From the NCBI RefSeq assembly GCF_007992715.1, contig NZ_BKAU01000001.1:2232001-2296000 (forward strand): 64,000 bases of DNA. The letters are read 5' to 3'. The first letter of the stretch is position 1. Each line of letters begins with the position of its first letter. Shown here in pieces: positions 40,903-49,329 of this stretch. Origin of the DNA: Chitinophaga cymbidii (lineage in GTDB: Bacteria; Bacteroidota; Bacteroidia; Chitinophagales; Chitinophagaceae). The notes under the pieces were generated by a model that worked only from the letters and a program-made list of their open reading frames with translations, made no database searches and was not told the DNA's origin. The translations under genes and the position numbers were made by a program.

Positions 40903-41289
40903 ATGGTAAAGAAGGTCACAGAGGGCATTACCATCAGCGTGGAAACGTTCTACCAGCCGGATTATTCCAATCCAATCGGGAGTGAATTCATGTTTGCATA
41001 CCGCATCACCATTGAAAATAACAACACTTTTCCGATCAAACTGTTAAGACGCCACTGGTATATCATAGATTCGAACGGCTCGCACCGCGAAGTGGAAGGC
41101 GAAGGGGTGGTAGGCGTACAGCCTTTACTGGCGCCATCAGAGAGCTATCAATATGTGTCCGGCTCCAACCTCAGAACGGAGATCGGCAAAATGTACGGTA
41201 CGTACCAGATGGAAAACCAGCTGAACAAGAAACTTTTCGAGGTAAAGATCCCCGAATTCCAGATGGTGGTGCCTTTTAAAATGAACTGA
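40903..41289 (+). CDS. apaG: ApaG domain protein
   Basis: 128 residues. The protein is one ApaG/DUF525 domain: TEGITISVETFYQPDYSNPI, then FAYRITIENNNTFPIKLLRR, HWYIIDSNGSHREVEGEGVV, GVQPLLAPSESYQYVSGSNL and TYQMENQLNKKLFEVKIPEF. The fold is an immunoglobulin-like beta sandwich. The role in Salmonella is linked with magnesium and cobalt efflux, but the biochemical role is unsettled. A clear promoter lies upstream, and the gene stands alone before gldB on the opposite strand. Confidence 0.95.
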   Translation: MVKKVTEGITISVETFYQPDYSNPIGSEFMFAYRITIENNNTFPIKLLRRHWYIIDSNGSHREVEGEGVVGVQPLLAPSESYQYVSGSNLRTEIGKMYGTYQMENQLNKKLFEVKIPEFQMVVPFKMN

Positions 41290-41306
41290 TTTTTTCCCTA
41301 TCTCTT

Positions 41307-42323
41307 TTAAGGTCTGTACCTGGCCCCGTTGAATATGTCCATCGCCTGCATATTCAGTAATTTTTCCAATGTCACTTCCGGATGTTTTTTGATGTAGGAC
41401 TGCACGATGCGGTAGCCTGTGAACGCGCCTATCTGTCCCGGTGCTTCCGCCGGCATTCCCTGTGTGGACGGGCCTTCGCCGATATAACGGACAATATCCT
41501 GCCAGTCCCCGGTATACAGCAGCTTGTGCTGCACGAAGAACTGCCAGATCATTTCCTCGTTTTCATGGCAGAAGTCGAGCTGCGCCTGGGTATAACCGAG
41601 GCGCACTGCTTCCGGGGTTTCCGGCAATACTTTTTCCAGGAAATACTGCTGCCGCCCGAGGTCCAGCATCTGCTCCACGAGCTTGGCGTCGTCGCGCAGG
41701 GGAAAAAGGTTTTGATGCAGCACTTTCATGACGTTGGTGCTGATATATTCCGGCGTGAAGCGGCGGATGATATAATCCGGGTAGCCGGGGATGAGGCGGT
41801 AGACGGGGAAGTCCGCGCCCATGTACATATCCAGGCCGATGCCGAGCGTGGAGTCAACCGTTACCGCGCCGTAGTTGCCGATGGCGGAAGTGAAAGCCAG
41901 CACCCGCGGCGCGGTGAAAGCGGGAAGGTAGTATTTGGCCAGCCGGAAAGACTGGGTGAGGGCGGCTTCTATCGGTTTTACATCCGCGAAGTGCGCATTC
42001 ACGGAATCCTGCAGGTCCCGGAAATCCTTGTTGGTGAGGAAAGCCCGCACCTGCGTCTCCATCAATTGGCTGGAATCCGGCTCCGGCCCGAAGTTCATGA
42101 TCTCCTGCAGGTACGTGGGCAGGAAGCCCGGGTAAGAAGCCGCCAGCAATTTTATGCCGCTCATCACGTTATTGGTATCGATGCGGAAGAACTGCTGATC
42201 AAAACGCTCAATGCTTACATGGATGGGAATATGACTGACATCAGGGATATTTTTCTTTTCCCCGCAGGCCATTAAAAATGCAACCATGCCAGGCAGGATA
42301 TATTTATTCAAGTAATTTCGCAT
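41307..42323 (-). CDS. gldB: Gliding motility lipoprotein GldB
   Basis: 338 residues. The signal has a lipobox (MVAFLMACGEKKN) with Cys near residue 20. The body has the GldB pattern: VSIERFDQQFFRIDTNNVMS, AFTSAIGNYGAVTVDSTLGI, GLDMYMGADFPVYRLIPGYP, EEMIWQFFVQHKLLYTGDWQ and the closing GEGPSTQGMPAEAPGQIGAF. GldB is an outer-membrane lipoprotein needed for gliding and type IX secretion in Flavobacterium. Together with gldF and gldG here it supports a gliding Bacteroidota. Confidence 0.95.
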   Translation of the reverse strand: MRNYLNKYILPGMVAFLMACGEKKNIPDVSHIPIHVSIERFDQQFFRIDTNNVMSGIKLLAASYPGFLPTYLQEIMNFGPEPDSSQLMETQVRAFLTNKDFRDLQDSVNAHFADVKPIEAALTQSFRLAKYYLPAFTAPRVLAFTSAIGNYGAVTVDSTLGIGLDMYMGADFPVYRLIPGYPDYIIRRFTPEYISTNVMKVLHQNLFPLRDDAKLVEQMLDLGRQQYFLEKVLPETPEAVRLGYTQAQLDFCHENEEMIWQFFVQHKLLYTGDWQDIVRYIGEGPSTQGMPAEAPGQIGAFTGYRIVQSYIKKHPEVTLEKLLNMQAMDIFNGARYRP

Positions 42324-42342
42324 CGCCTGTAAAACTTTAGAA

Positions 42343-43053
42343 ATGGTAAAAATATTGCATCACAACGTATTATTGAAATCTTTTATCCTTTTGTTCATCC
42401 TCGCCGCCGCGGGCAGCAGCGCGCATGCGCAAAGCTTTGGGGACCGGATGAGCAGGGTGCGCTTCGGCTTCAAGCTGGACCCCGGCGGCTCCGTTATGCG
42501 GCCGCAGGAGAACGGCGTCACCCGCAACGGCGGCAAGTTCTATTTCAGCTATGGCGTTATGGCCGATTTTTATATCGATGCGAACAGCAACTACGCGATT
42601 TCCACCGGCCTCGGCATCAGCCACATGGGCAGCGTGCTGAAATACGAGGTAGGCAAAGGCGTGGAGAAGTTCAGGTCCGAGCCAACGGAATATGATCTCC
42701 GCCTGCAATACGTGGAGATCCCCTTCGCCCTGAAACTGAAAACCAACACCACGAGCGGCATCGGCATATGGGGCCAGTTCGGCGCTTTCGCCGGTGTTCC
42801 CGTACGGGCACGTGCCAACGTTATCAGCGGCCTGCAGCGGTACGACAAGGAAAATGTGCTGCAGGACATCAACCGCTTCAACACCGGCATGCTGATCGGC
42901 GCCGGCATTGAATACCCGCTCACGGAAACGCTGATGGGCGTGGCCGGCTTCAATTTCCAGAACGGCTTTACAGACATTACCCGGAATAAAAAATGGGACG
43001 ATGGAAGGGTGAACATGAATGCGTTCGTTCTCCGGCTCGGAGTTTATTTTTAG
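42343..43053 (+). CDS. Outer-membrane beta-barrel protein, PorT-like
   Basis: 236 residues with a signal peptide (SFILLFILAAAGSSAHAQ). The strands FGFKLDPGGSVMRPQ, YAISTGLGISHMGSVLKYEV, LRLQYVEIPFALKLKTNTTS, MLIGAGIEYPLTETLMGVAG and the closing MNAFVLRLGVYF form a PF13568/PorT-like barrel. PorT-type proteins work in type IX secretion or as simple barrels, and this one cannot be told apart. It is divergent from gldB, with only 19 bases between start codons, and is followed directly by nadE. Confidence 0.88.
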   Translation: MVKILHHNVLLKSFILLFILAAAGSSAHAQSFGDRMSRVRFGFKLDPGGSVMRPQENGVTRNGGKFYFSYGVMADFYIDANSNYAISTGLGISHMGSVLKYEVGKGVEKFRSEPTEYDLRLQYVEIPFALKLKTNTTSGIGIWGQFGAFAGVPVRARANVISGLQRYDKENVLQDINRFNTGMLIGAGIEYPLTETLMGVAGFNFQNGFTDITRNKKWDDGRVNMNAFVLRLGVYF

Positions 43054-43066
43054 ACAGGATTCGCCG

Positions 43067-43074
43067 TAACTTTG
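43067..43074 (+). promoter_or_regulatory. -7 element of nadE
   Basis: TAACTTTG at 43067-43074 is a full TAnnTTTG match, only 4 bases before the ATG at 43079. The transcript would start at or inside the start codon, so this is a leaderless or near-leaderless mRNA. Confidence 0.5.
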
Positions 43075-43078
43075 CCCC

Positions 43079-44746
43079 ATGAAAATCTTTTTAGCGCAGC
43101 AGAATTACCATATCGGCAACTTCGAAGCGAATACCGCCAGGATCATCTCGGCCATTAAAGATGCGGAAGCGCAGGGGGCAGACCTTGTGCTGTTCTCCGA
43201 ACTGTGCGTTTGCGGCTATCCCCCGCGGGATTTCCTGGAGTTCGAAGACTTCATCGCCAAATGTTATGCAGCGATCGACGAGATCAAAAAGCATACGGGG
43301 CAGGTGGCCGTGCTGGTAGGCGCTCCCTGCCGGAATCCTGTGATGGAAGGGAAAGATCTTTTCAATGCCGCCTGGTTCCTGTATGAAGGACAGGTGCAGC
43401 AGGTGATACATAAAACATTACTACCTACCTACGATGTGTTCGACGAGCACCGCTATTTTGAACCGGGCTACGAATGGAATGTGATACCGTTCAAAGGCAA
43501 AAAGCTCGCCGTGACCATCTGTGAAGATATCTGGAATCTTGGCGATAACCCGCTGTACCGCATCTGCCCGATGGACCAGCTGATGGCGCACAAGCCTGAT
43601 GTGATGCTCAACCTCTCCGCATCACCCTTCGATTACGATCACGACGAAAGCCGCAAGGAGATCATCCGCGCCAATGTGCGCAAATACCGGTTGCCCATGT
43701 ACTACTGCAACACGGTGGGTTCGCAAACGGAGATCGTGTTCGACGGTGGTTCCATGGTGTTCGACGCGCAGGGCAACATCGTGAAGGAGCTGCCTTATTT
43801 CGAAGAAGCGCTGGATTTTGTGGAGCTGGATACGCTGCACAGCAAACAGGGAGATCCCGTACCGGCGCATGCTACGTCCGATATCACCGCGCTGGAATTC
43901 GACCATAACATTCACCGCATCCACGATGCGATCGTGCTGGGCATTCGTGACTATTTCGGGAAGATGGGCTTTAAACAGGCCATCCTCGGCTCTTCCGGGG
44001 GAATCGACAGCGCAGTGACGCTGGCGCTTGCCTGCGAAGCACTTGGCCGGGAAAATGTGCGCGCCATCCTCATGCCGTCGCCGTACTCCACCGAACATTC
44101 GGTAGATGACGCCGTGGCTTTGTCCAAAAACCTGGAGAATCCGTACGACATCATCCGCATCAACCATATTTACGAAAGCTTCCTCGAAACGCTGGACCCT
44201 TATTTTCACGGCCTGCCTTTCAATGTGGCGGAAGAGAACACGCAGTCGCGCATCCGCGGGAACCTGCTGATGGCGCTCTCCAACAAATTCGGCTACATCC
44301 TCCTGAACACCTCCAACAAAAGCGAGCTGTCCACCGGCTACGGCACGTTGTACGGCGATATGGCCGGCGGCCTGTCCGTATTGGGCGATGTATACAAGAT
44401 GCAGGTGTATGCGCTGGCGCGGTATATTAACCGCGACAAAGAGATCATCCCGGCAAATATCATCGATAAAGCGCCGTCTGCCGAGCTGCGCCCCAATCAG
44501 AAGGACAGCGACAGCCTGCCAGATTACGCGGTGCTGGACCGGGTGCTGTACCAGTACATCGAAATGCGGCAGGGCCCCCGCGAGATCATAGAGCAGGGCT
44601 TCGATCCCGCGCTGGTAGCACGCGCACTGAAACTGGTGAACACCAACGAATACAAGCGGAACCAGTTCTGCCCCATCATCCGCGTATCGTCCAAAGCCTT
44701 TGGCGTAGGGCGCCGCGTGCCGATCGTAGGGAAATATTTGAGTTAA
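43079..44746 (+). CDS. nadE: Glutamine-dependent NAD+ synthase
   Basis: 555 residues. Residues 1-270 are a carbon-nitrogen hydrolase domain: Glu in LFSELCVCGYPPRDFLE, Lys in HKTLLPTYDVFDEH, and Cys in AVTICEDIWNLGD. They release ammonia from glutamine. Residues about 280-555 are the synthetase: the ATP loop ILGSSGGIDSAVTLALACEA and later NTSNKSELSTGYGTLYGDMA. It makes NAD+ from deamido-NAD+ and is essential. Both active sites appear complete. Confidence 0.97.
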   Translation: MKIFLAQQNYHIGNFEANTARIISAIKDAEAQGADLVLFSELCVCGYPPRDFLEFEDFIAKCYAAIDEIKKHTGQVAVLVGAPCRNPVMEGKDLFNAAWFLYEGQVQQVIHKTLLPTYDVFDEHRYFEPGYEWNVIPFKGKKLAVTICEDIWNLGDNPLYRICPMDQLMAHKPDVMLNLSASPFDYDHDESRKEIIRANVRKYRLPMYYCNTVGSQTEIVFDGGSMVFDAQGNIVKELPYFEEALDFVELDTLHSKQGDPVPAHATSDITALEFDHNIHRIHDAIVLGIRDYFGKMGFKQAILGSSGGIDSAVTLALACEALGRENVRAILMPSPYSTEHSVDDAVALSKNLENPYDIIRINHIYESFLETLDPYFHGLPFNVAEENTQSRIRGNLLMALSNKFGYILLNTSNKSELSTGYGTLYGDMAGGLSVLGDVYKMQVYALARYINRDKEIIPANIIDKAPSAELRPNQKDSDSLPDYAVLDRVLYQYIEMRQGPREIIEQGFDPALVARALKLVNTNEYKRNQFCPIIRVSSKAFGVGRRVPIVGKYLS

Positions 44747-44767
44747 GGAAGAACCCCGTTATCTTTG
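44738..44767 (+). promoter_or_regulatory. Promoter of serS
   Basis: TTG at 44738-44740, 19 bases, then TATCTTTG at 44760-44767. This is the best match in the window to the Bacteroidota primary promoter pattern; the start codon is at 44787. Confidence 0.75.
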
Positions 44768-44786
44768 TCCAAATTCAACAGTAATA

Positions 44787-46064
44787 ATGTTACAGGTACA
44801 ATTTATTCGTCAAAACAAGGAATTGGTGCTGGAAAGGCTTGCGCTCAAACATTTTAAAGAGCCGGGCCTGGTAGAGGAGGTCATTGCGCTGGACGATCAG
44901 CGCCGGAAGCTGACGCTGGAATATGATGAAACACAGGCGAAAGTGAATGCCGCATCGAAAGAGATCGGCAAGCTGATGGCGTCAGGCGATAAAGCCGCCG
45001 CGGAAGCCCGCAAGGAAGACGTGGCCCGCTTCAAGCAGGCGCTTGGCCCCATTGACGAATCGCTCAGATCAACGGAAAAATTACTGCAGGATACCCTGGT
45101 GAAGCTGCCTAACCTGCCCGGGCAGAACGTTCCCGCCGGCAAAACGCCGGAAGAGAATGTGGAAGTGCGCGGCGGCGGCAGCAAGCCCTCCCTGTACGAA
45201 GGGGCGGTGCCGCACTGGGACCTGGCCAAACAGTACGACCTGATAGACTTTGAACTCGGCAACAAGATCACGGGCAGCGGCTTTCCCGTGTACAAGAACA
45301 GGGGAGCGCGCCTGCAACGCGCGCTGATCAGCTATTTCCTGGACTATAATACCGCCAACGGCTATACGGAAGTGCTGCCGCCGTACATGGTGAATGAAGC
45401 ATCCGCCTACGGCACCGGCCAGCTGCCGGATAAAGAAGGGCAGATGTACCATGTGACGGAAGATAATTTTTACCTGATCCCCACCGCGGAAGTGCCGGTA
45501 ACGAATATCTACCGTGACGAGATACTGAAGGAATCAGCGCTGCCGGTGAAGATGACGGCTTACACGCCGTGTTTCAGGAGGGAAGCGGGTTCTTATGGCA
45601 AGGACGTACGCGGGCTGAACCGCCTGCATCAGTTCGAAAAAGTGGAGCTGGTGCAACTGGTGCGCCCTGATCAATCATATGCCGTACTGGAAGAAATGGT
45701 CAGCCATGTGGAAGCGTTGATCAAATCGCTCGGCCTGCCTTACCGCATCCTGAACCTTTGCGGCGGTGATATGAGCTTTACCTCCGCGCAGACCTACGAT
45801 TTTGAAGTGTACTCCGCGGCGCAGGACAAGTGGCTGGAAGTTAGCTCCGTATCCAACTTTGAAAGCTACCAGACCAACCGCATGAAGATCCGTTATAAAG
45901 ACGAAGCCGGCAAGAACCAGCTGCTGCATTCCCTGAACGGAAGCTCCCTGGCGCTGCCGCGCATCATGGCCTGCCTGCTGGAAAATAACCAGACGAAGGA
46001 AGGCATCCTGCTGCCGGAAGTGCTGCACCGTTACTTCGGCAGCGACCGCATAAGCAACGGTTAA
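44787..46064 (+). CDS. serS: Seryl-tRNA synthetase
   Basis: 425 residues. An N-terminal antiparallel coiled coil (DQRRKLTLEYDETQAKVNAA near residue 35) holds the tRNA variable arm, followed by a class II catalytic core: motif 2 CFRREAGSYGKDVRGLNRLH near 260 and motif 3 NGSSLALPRIMACLLENNQ near 385. It charges tRNA-Ser, including the tRNA-Ser(GGA) that is the attachment site at 14458. A strong promoter and a strong terminator frame it as a single-gene transcript. Confidence 0.97.
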   Translation: MLQVQFIRQNKELVLERLALKHFKEPGLVEEVIALDDQRRKLTLEYDETQAKVNAASKEIGKLMASGDKAAAEARKEDVARFKQALGPIDESLRSTEKLLQDTLVKLPNLPGQNVPAGKTPEENVEVRGGGSKPSLYEGAVPHWDLAKQYDLIDFELGNKITGSGFPVYKNRGARLQRALISYFLDYNTANGYTEVLPPYMVNEASAYGTGQLPDKEGQMYHVTEDNFYLIPTAEVPVTNIYRDEILKESALPVKMTAYTPCFRREAGSYGKDVRGLNRLHQFEKVELVQLVRPDQSYAVLEEMVSHVEALIKSLGLPYRILNLCGGDMSFTSAQTYDFEVYSAAQDKWLEVSSVSNFESYQTNRMKIRYKDEAGKNQLLHSLNGSSLALPRIMACLLENNQTKEGILLPEVLHRYFGSDRISNG

Positions 46065-46091
46065 GGATATACTTTCGTATTAAATATGTAG

Positions 46092-46119
46092 AAAGCGTAC
46101 CGGCATCGGTACGCTTTTT
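46092..46119 (+). terminator. Terminator after serS
   Basis: Arms AAAGCGTACCG (46092-46102) and CGGTACGCTTT (46107-46117) with a 4-base loop, then T to 46119. Confidence 0.9.
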
Positions 46120-46153
46120 GATTTTTTAATGTTATTTTGGAGAAGGTCTAAAT

Positions 46154-46459
46154 ATGCAAATCATGAAACAATTAGGTCAAATCATGTTGGTGGCTATCGT
46201 ATTGGCCGGTTGTGCCAAGGGCCTCAACCCCAATAACACCGCAAAAGTAGAAGCCGCTTTTGCCAAATACGAAGATTCCGAAGGCAAGGCCATTTTCAGG
46301 GACAAATGCGCAAAGTGCCACGGGTATATGTTGCCTGAAACGCGCACCGCGGAAAAATGGCCGAATATACTCGACCGCATGGCGAAGAAAGCAAAATTAA
46401 CGGATGAGCAGAAGGAGGCGGTTGTGGCTTTTGTGACAAAGCACGCAAAGGCGTCCTGA
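46154..46459 (+). CDS. Small lipoprotein cytochrome c
   Basis: 101 residues. The N-terminus MKQLGQIMLVAIVLAGCAKG is a lipoprotein signal with the lipobox Cys. One haem site CAKCHGYMLPE (CxxCH near residue 53) and a C-terminal LTDEQKEAVVAFVTKHAKAS helix make a monohaem c-type cytochrome; the axial Met is in the MLPET segment or a nearby Met. The alternative ATG 9 bases downstream would also work. It probably carries electrons in the periplasm; the partner is unknown. A GNAT gene follows 13 bases later. Confidence 0.85.
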   Translation: MQIMKQLGQIMLVAIVLAGCAKGLNPNNTAKVEAAFAKYEDSEGKAIFRDKCAKCHGYMLPETRTAEKWPNILDRMAKKAKLTDEQKEAVVAFVTKHAKAS

Positions 46460-46472
46460 TAAGCGCTTGTTT

Positions 46473-47018
46473 ATGCGCCATTTTCTTCCCAACGGCAAAC
46501 AGCTGGTGATCCGTACACCCGGGATCCGTGATGCGCAGCATTGCCTGGATTGTTTTCTACAGCTTACGCAGGAAACGGACTTCCTGCTGTATACCTATGC
46601 GGAGGCGAAAGGCTTTGACCTGGCCGCGGAGGAGGCATTCATCGCTTCCTATATGAACCATCCCAACCATCTTTTCCTGGTGGCGGACGTGGAGGGCGAG
46701 ATCGCCGGTTCGCTGACGCTGAACCAGAACCGGTTTTCGAAGCAGCAGCATATGGCGCTGCTTGGTGTGGCCGTGCTGCACAAGTACTGGAACATGGGGA
46801 TCGGGAGGCGGTTGCTGACAGCGGCGATCCGTTGGGTGGAGGAGCATCCTGTGATCAGCGTGATCCATTTTGAAGTATTGTCCACCAACGAAAGAGCGAT
46901 CCAGCTCTACCGCAATTTCAACTTTACCGAACATGGCCGCATCCCGCAAGGCATCCGCCAGCCTGACGGCAGCTGGGCGGACCTGGTGGTCATGAGCAAA
47001 CGCATCAAACCCCTGTGA
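46473..47018 (+). CDS. GNAT family N-acetyltransferase
   Basis: 181 residues from the ATG at 46473 (MRHFLPNGKQLVIRTPGIRD), preferred to a TTG two codons upstream. The fold is GNAT: ADVEGEIAGSLTLNQNRFSK, HMALLGVAVLHKYWNMGIGR with the Arg/Gln-x-x-Gly-x-Gly/Ala acetyl-CoA loop, and IHFEVLSTNERAIQLYRNFN. The substrate is unknown; the closest functional forms act on small molecules or on ribosomal proteins. It is followed 3 bases later by the M48 gene. Confidence 0.88.
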   Translation: MRHFLPNGKQLVIRTPGIRDAQHCLDCFLQLTQETDFLLYTYAEAKGFDLAAEEAFIASYMNHPNHLFLVADVEGEIAGSLTLNQNRFSKQQHMALLGVAVLHKYWNMGIGRRLLTAAIRWVEEHPVISVIHFEVLSTNERAIQLYRNFNFTEHGRIPQGIRQPDGSWADLVVMSKRIKPL

Positions 47019-47021
47019 CCC

Positions 47022-48044
47022 ATGCAACGCTTTGAAGGGCTTTATTCCTACGATTCCCCCGATAACATTCAACCCGCCGTTGTAACGGTAACGAATAAAC
47101 GTATTGAAATCCATCTGAAAGATGCACGTGTGGTATACTGGTATTGGTACAACGTGGTGAAGGGCAACGGTCCGGATCTGCATCATGCCGGCCTGCCCCT
47201 GCAGACGCTGAAAGTAGCGGACGCGGCTTTTGCCGCTATTGCGGCGAAGCAGCTGTCGAAAAAGTACCGGTCGTATGTGGTCCCTTTCCTCGCGGGGCTG
47301 GGTATTGTTATCGCGGGATTGCTGCTGGCGGCCTATTTCTGGCTGATACCGTTCCTGGCGGGCCGCGCCGCGCAAAGCCTGCCGGTGGAATATGAAACAG
47401 AGATGGGAGAAAGCGCTTACAAGGCCATGATCGGGGACTTCAAAGTAAATGAAGCAAAAACGGCGCTGGTGAACCGGTTCTTCGGAGCGCTGCATATTCC
47501 TTCCGCTTACCCGGTGAAGATCACGGTAGTGGAAGAGCGGCAGCTCAATGCCTTCGCGGTGCCGGGCGGCCGCATCGTGGTGTTCACCGGCCTGCTTGAG
47601 CAGATGCAGCGGCCGGAAGAACTGGCGGCATTGCTGGCGCACGAGTTTTCCCATGTGGAGCTGCGGCATACCACGCGCGCTCTTTTACAAAGCCTCGGCA
47701 CGTACATGATGGTAAGCCTTGTGTTCGGCGACCTGTCCGGCATCAGCGCCGTGGTGGTGGAAAACGCCAACACGCTGCAACACCTGGAATATTCCCGTTC
47801 CCTGGAGCGGGAAGCGGACCTGAACGGGTTGGCGCTGCTGGAAGCGCGGCACATCAACGGGGAAGGATATATCTGGCTGTTCCGGACATTGCAGAAAGAT
47901 GGCGCCGCCGCGCATTCGGAATGGCTGAGCAGTCACCCTGACCTTGGGAACAGGATAAGATATGTGGAGGAAAGGTTGCGCGGTGCGTCGGCGGACACGG
48001 TGCCTGCGGGCTTGCAGGAGATATGGACGGAGTTGAAAAAGTGA
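47022..48044 (+). CDS. M48 family metallopeptidase
   Basis: 340 residues. After an N-terminal beta region of about 85 residues there is a membrane segment (VVPFLAGLGIVIAGLLLAAY) and then an M48 peptidase domain: AALLAHEFSHVELRHTTRAL with the HExxH zinc site near residue 210, and SLEREADLNGLALLEARHIN with the third ligand Glu. This is an Oma1/BepA-type membrane-bound protease of the envelope. The N-terminal part is not found in the simplest members. The gene is the last of a three-gene group with the cytochrome and GNAT genes. Confidence 0.92.
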   Translation: MQRFEGLYSYDSPDNIQPAVVTVTNKRIEIHLKDARVVYWYWYNVVKGNGPDLHHAGLPLQTLKVADAAFAAIAAKQLSKKYRSYVVPFLAGLGIVIAGLLLAAYFWLIPFLAGRAAQSLPVEYETEMGESAYKAMIGDFKVNEAKTALVNRFFGALHIPSAYPVKITVVEERQLNAFAVPGGRIVVFTGLLEQMQRPEELAALLAHEFSHVELRHTTRALLQSLGTYMMVSLVFGDLSGISAVVVENANTLQHLEYSRSLEREADLNGLALLEARHINGEGYIWLFRTLQKDGAAAHSEWLSSHPDLGNRIRYVEERLRGASADTVPAGLQEIWTELKK

Positions 48045-48095
48045 TGCACCCCGCATATTGACTGCCAGCAAAAAAATTCCGAAATTAGTGCCGAT

Positions 48096-49172
48096 ATGGA
48101 CCGCTATGACCGACAAATACGCCTGAATGGCTTTGGCGCTGAAAAACAGGAAATGCTCCGCAAGGCCGCCGTACTGGTGGTGGGAGCAGGCGGTCTCGGT
48201 GTGCCGGTGTTGCAATATCTTACCGCCATGGGCGTGGGCACCATCGGCATCGTGGAGCAGGATACCGTGTCCATCACCAACCTGCAAAGGCAGGTGATCT
48301 ACAACACGGAAGATGAAGGCAAACCCAAGCTGCAAACAGCCATCACGCGGCTGGAGGCTCTGAACCCCGAAGTTACTTTCATACCCCATTCCACTTATCT
48401 TTCTACGGCCAACGCTTTGGAGATCATCGGGAAGTACGATGTGGTGATCGATTGCTGCGATAATTTCGCCACCCGTTACCTGGTGAATGATGCCTGTGTG
48501 ATATTGGAGAAGCCGTTTGTTTCGGGGTCTATTTTTGAATATGAGGGACAGGTGAGCGTGTTCAACTACAAAGGCAGCGCTACTTACCGTTGCCTGTTCC
48601 CTGTGCCGGGGAACGCGCCGGATTGTAACACGATCGGTGTGCTGGGGGTGCTGCCGGGCCTCATCGGCTGCTACCAGGCGAACGAAGCGGTGAAAGTGAT
48701 CTGCGGGATCGGGGAGCCGCTGACCAATCAACTGTTAAGCATCAACATACTGGATAATATCCACCAGATATTTACCTTCCAGACCATTTCCGCAAACCTC
48801 CGTATCTCGGAGCTGCAGGATAGTTATGGTGATAGTATATGCGACGCCGTGACCATGGAACTGCTGTCTGTAAAAGAACTGCAGCAGTGGCTGGAAAATG
48901 GCCATGACTTCCTGCTGGTGGACGTGCGGGAAAAAGAAGAATGGGATATTTGCCATATCGATGGAGCAGTACACATCCCCATGCGCCGCGTGGAAGCCTC
49001 GGTGTCCAGCCTTTCGAAGAAAAAGCCGGTCGCGGTGATCTGCCACCACGGCATGCGCAGTAAAGCTGTTGCGCAACTCCTTGTGCAGTTGGGTTTTAGC
49101 GAGGTATACAACGTTACCGGCGGCATCCATGCCTGGGCCGGTGAAGTGGATAATAATATGGCGACGTATTGA
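48096..49172 (+). CDS. MoeB/ThiF-type adenylyltransferase fused to a rhodanese domain
   Basis: 358 residues. Residues about 1-250 are an E1-like fold: VVGAGGLGVPVLQYLTAMGV (nucleotide loop), TNLQRQVIYNTEDEGKPK with the Arg finger, IDCCDNFATRYLVND and the catalytic Cys of APDCNTIGVLGVLPG. The C-terminal part is a rhodanese: FLLVDVREKEEWDICHIDGA, then the active-site loop VICHHGMRSKAV. It activates a sulphur carrier (ThiS, MoaD or similar) and supplies sulphur. Three of the four zinc Cys of MoeB seem missing. Confidence 0.93.
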   Translation: MDRYDRQIRLNGFGAEKQEMLRKAAVLVVGAGGLGVPVLQYLTAMGVGTIGIVEQDTVSITNLQRQVIYNTEDEGKPKLQTAITRLEALNPEVTFIPHSTYLSTANALEIIGKYDVVIDCCDNFATRYLVNDACVILEKPFVSGSIFEYEGQVSVFNYKGSATYRCLFPVPGNAPDCNTIGVLGVLPGLIGCYQANEAVKVICGIGEPLTNQLLSINILDNIHQIFTFQTISANLRISELQDSYGDSICDAVTMELLSVKELQQWLENGHDFLLVDVREKEEWDICHIDGAVHIPMRRVEASVSSLSKKKPVAVICHHGMRSKAVAQLLVQLGFSEVYNVTGGIHAWAGEVDNNMATY

Positions 49173-49329
49173 ATGCTGCTGCGGTTCGGCAGGATTTCCG
49201 AAAAGTTTAACACCTGCATTTCAAACGTTAGCCCCCGCTGGAATGAAATTTGTGTTTTTTTATTGTTACCAGTACCTGGCCATTTAAACTTTCCTTTTAT
49301 CCTTCCGTCTTATTTTAAATTTTTTATTT

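Noticed and set aside
46557..47669. 370-codon minus-strand frame opposite the GNAT and M48 genes
   Set aside because: The plus strand holds two clear enzyme genes with catalytic motifs; the antisense product has His/Arg/Gln-rich nonsense composition.
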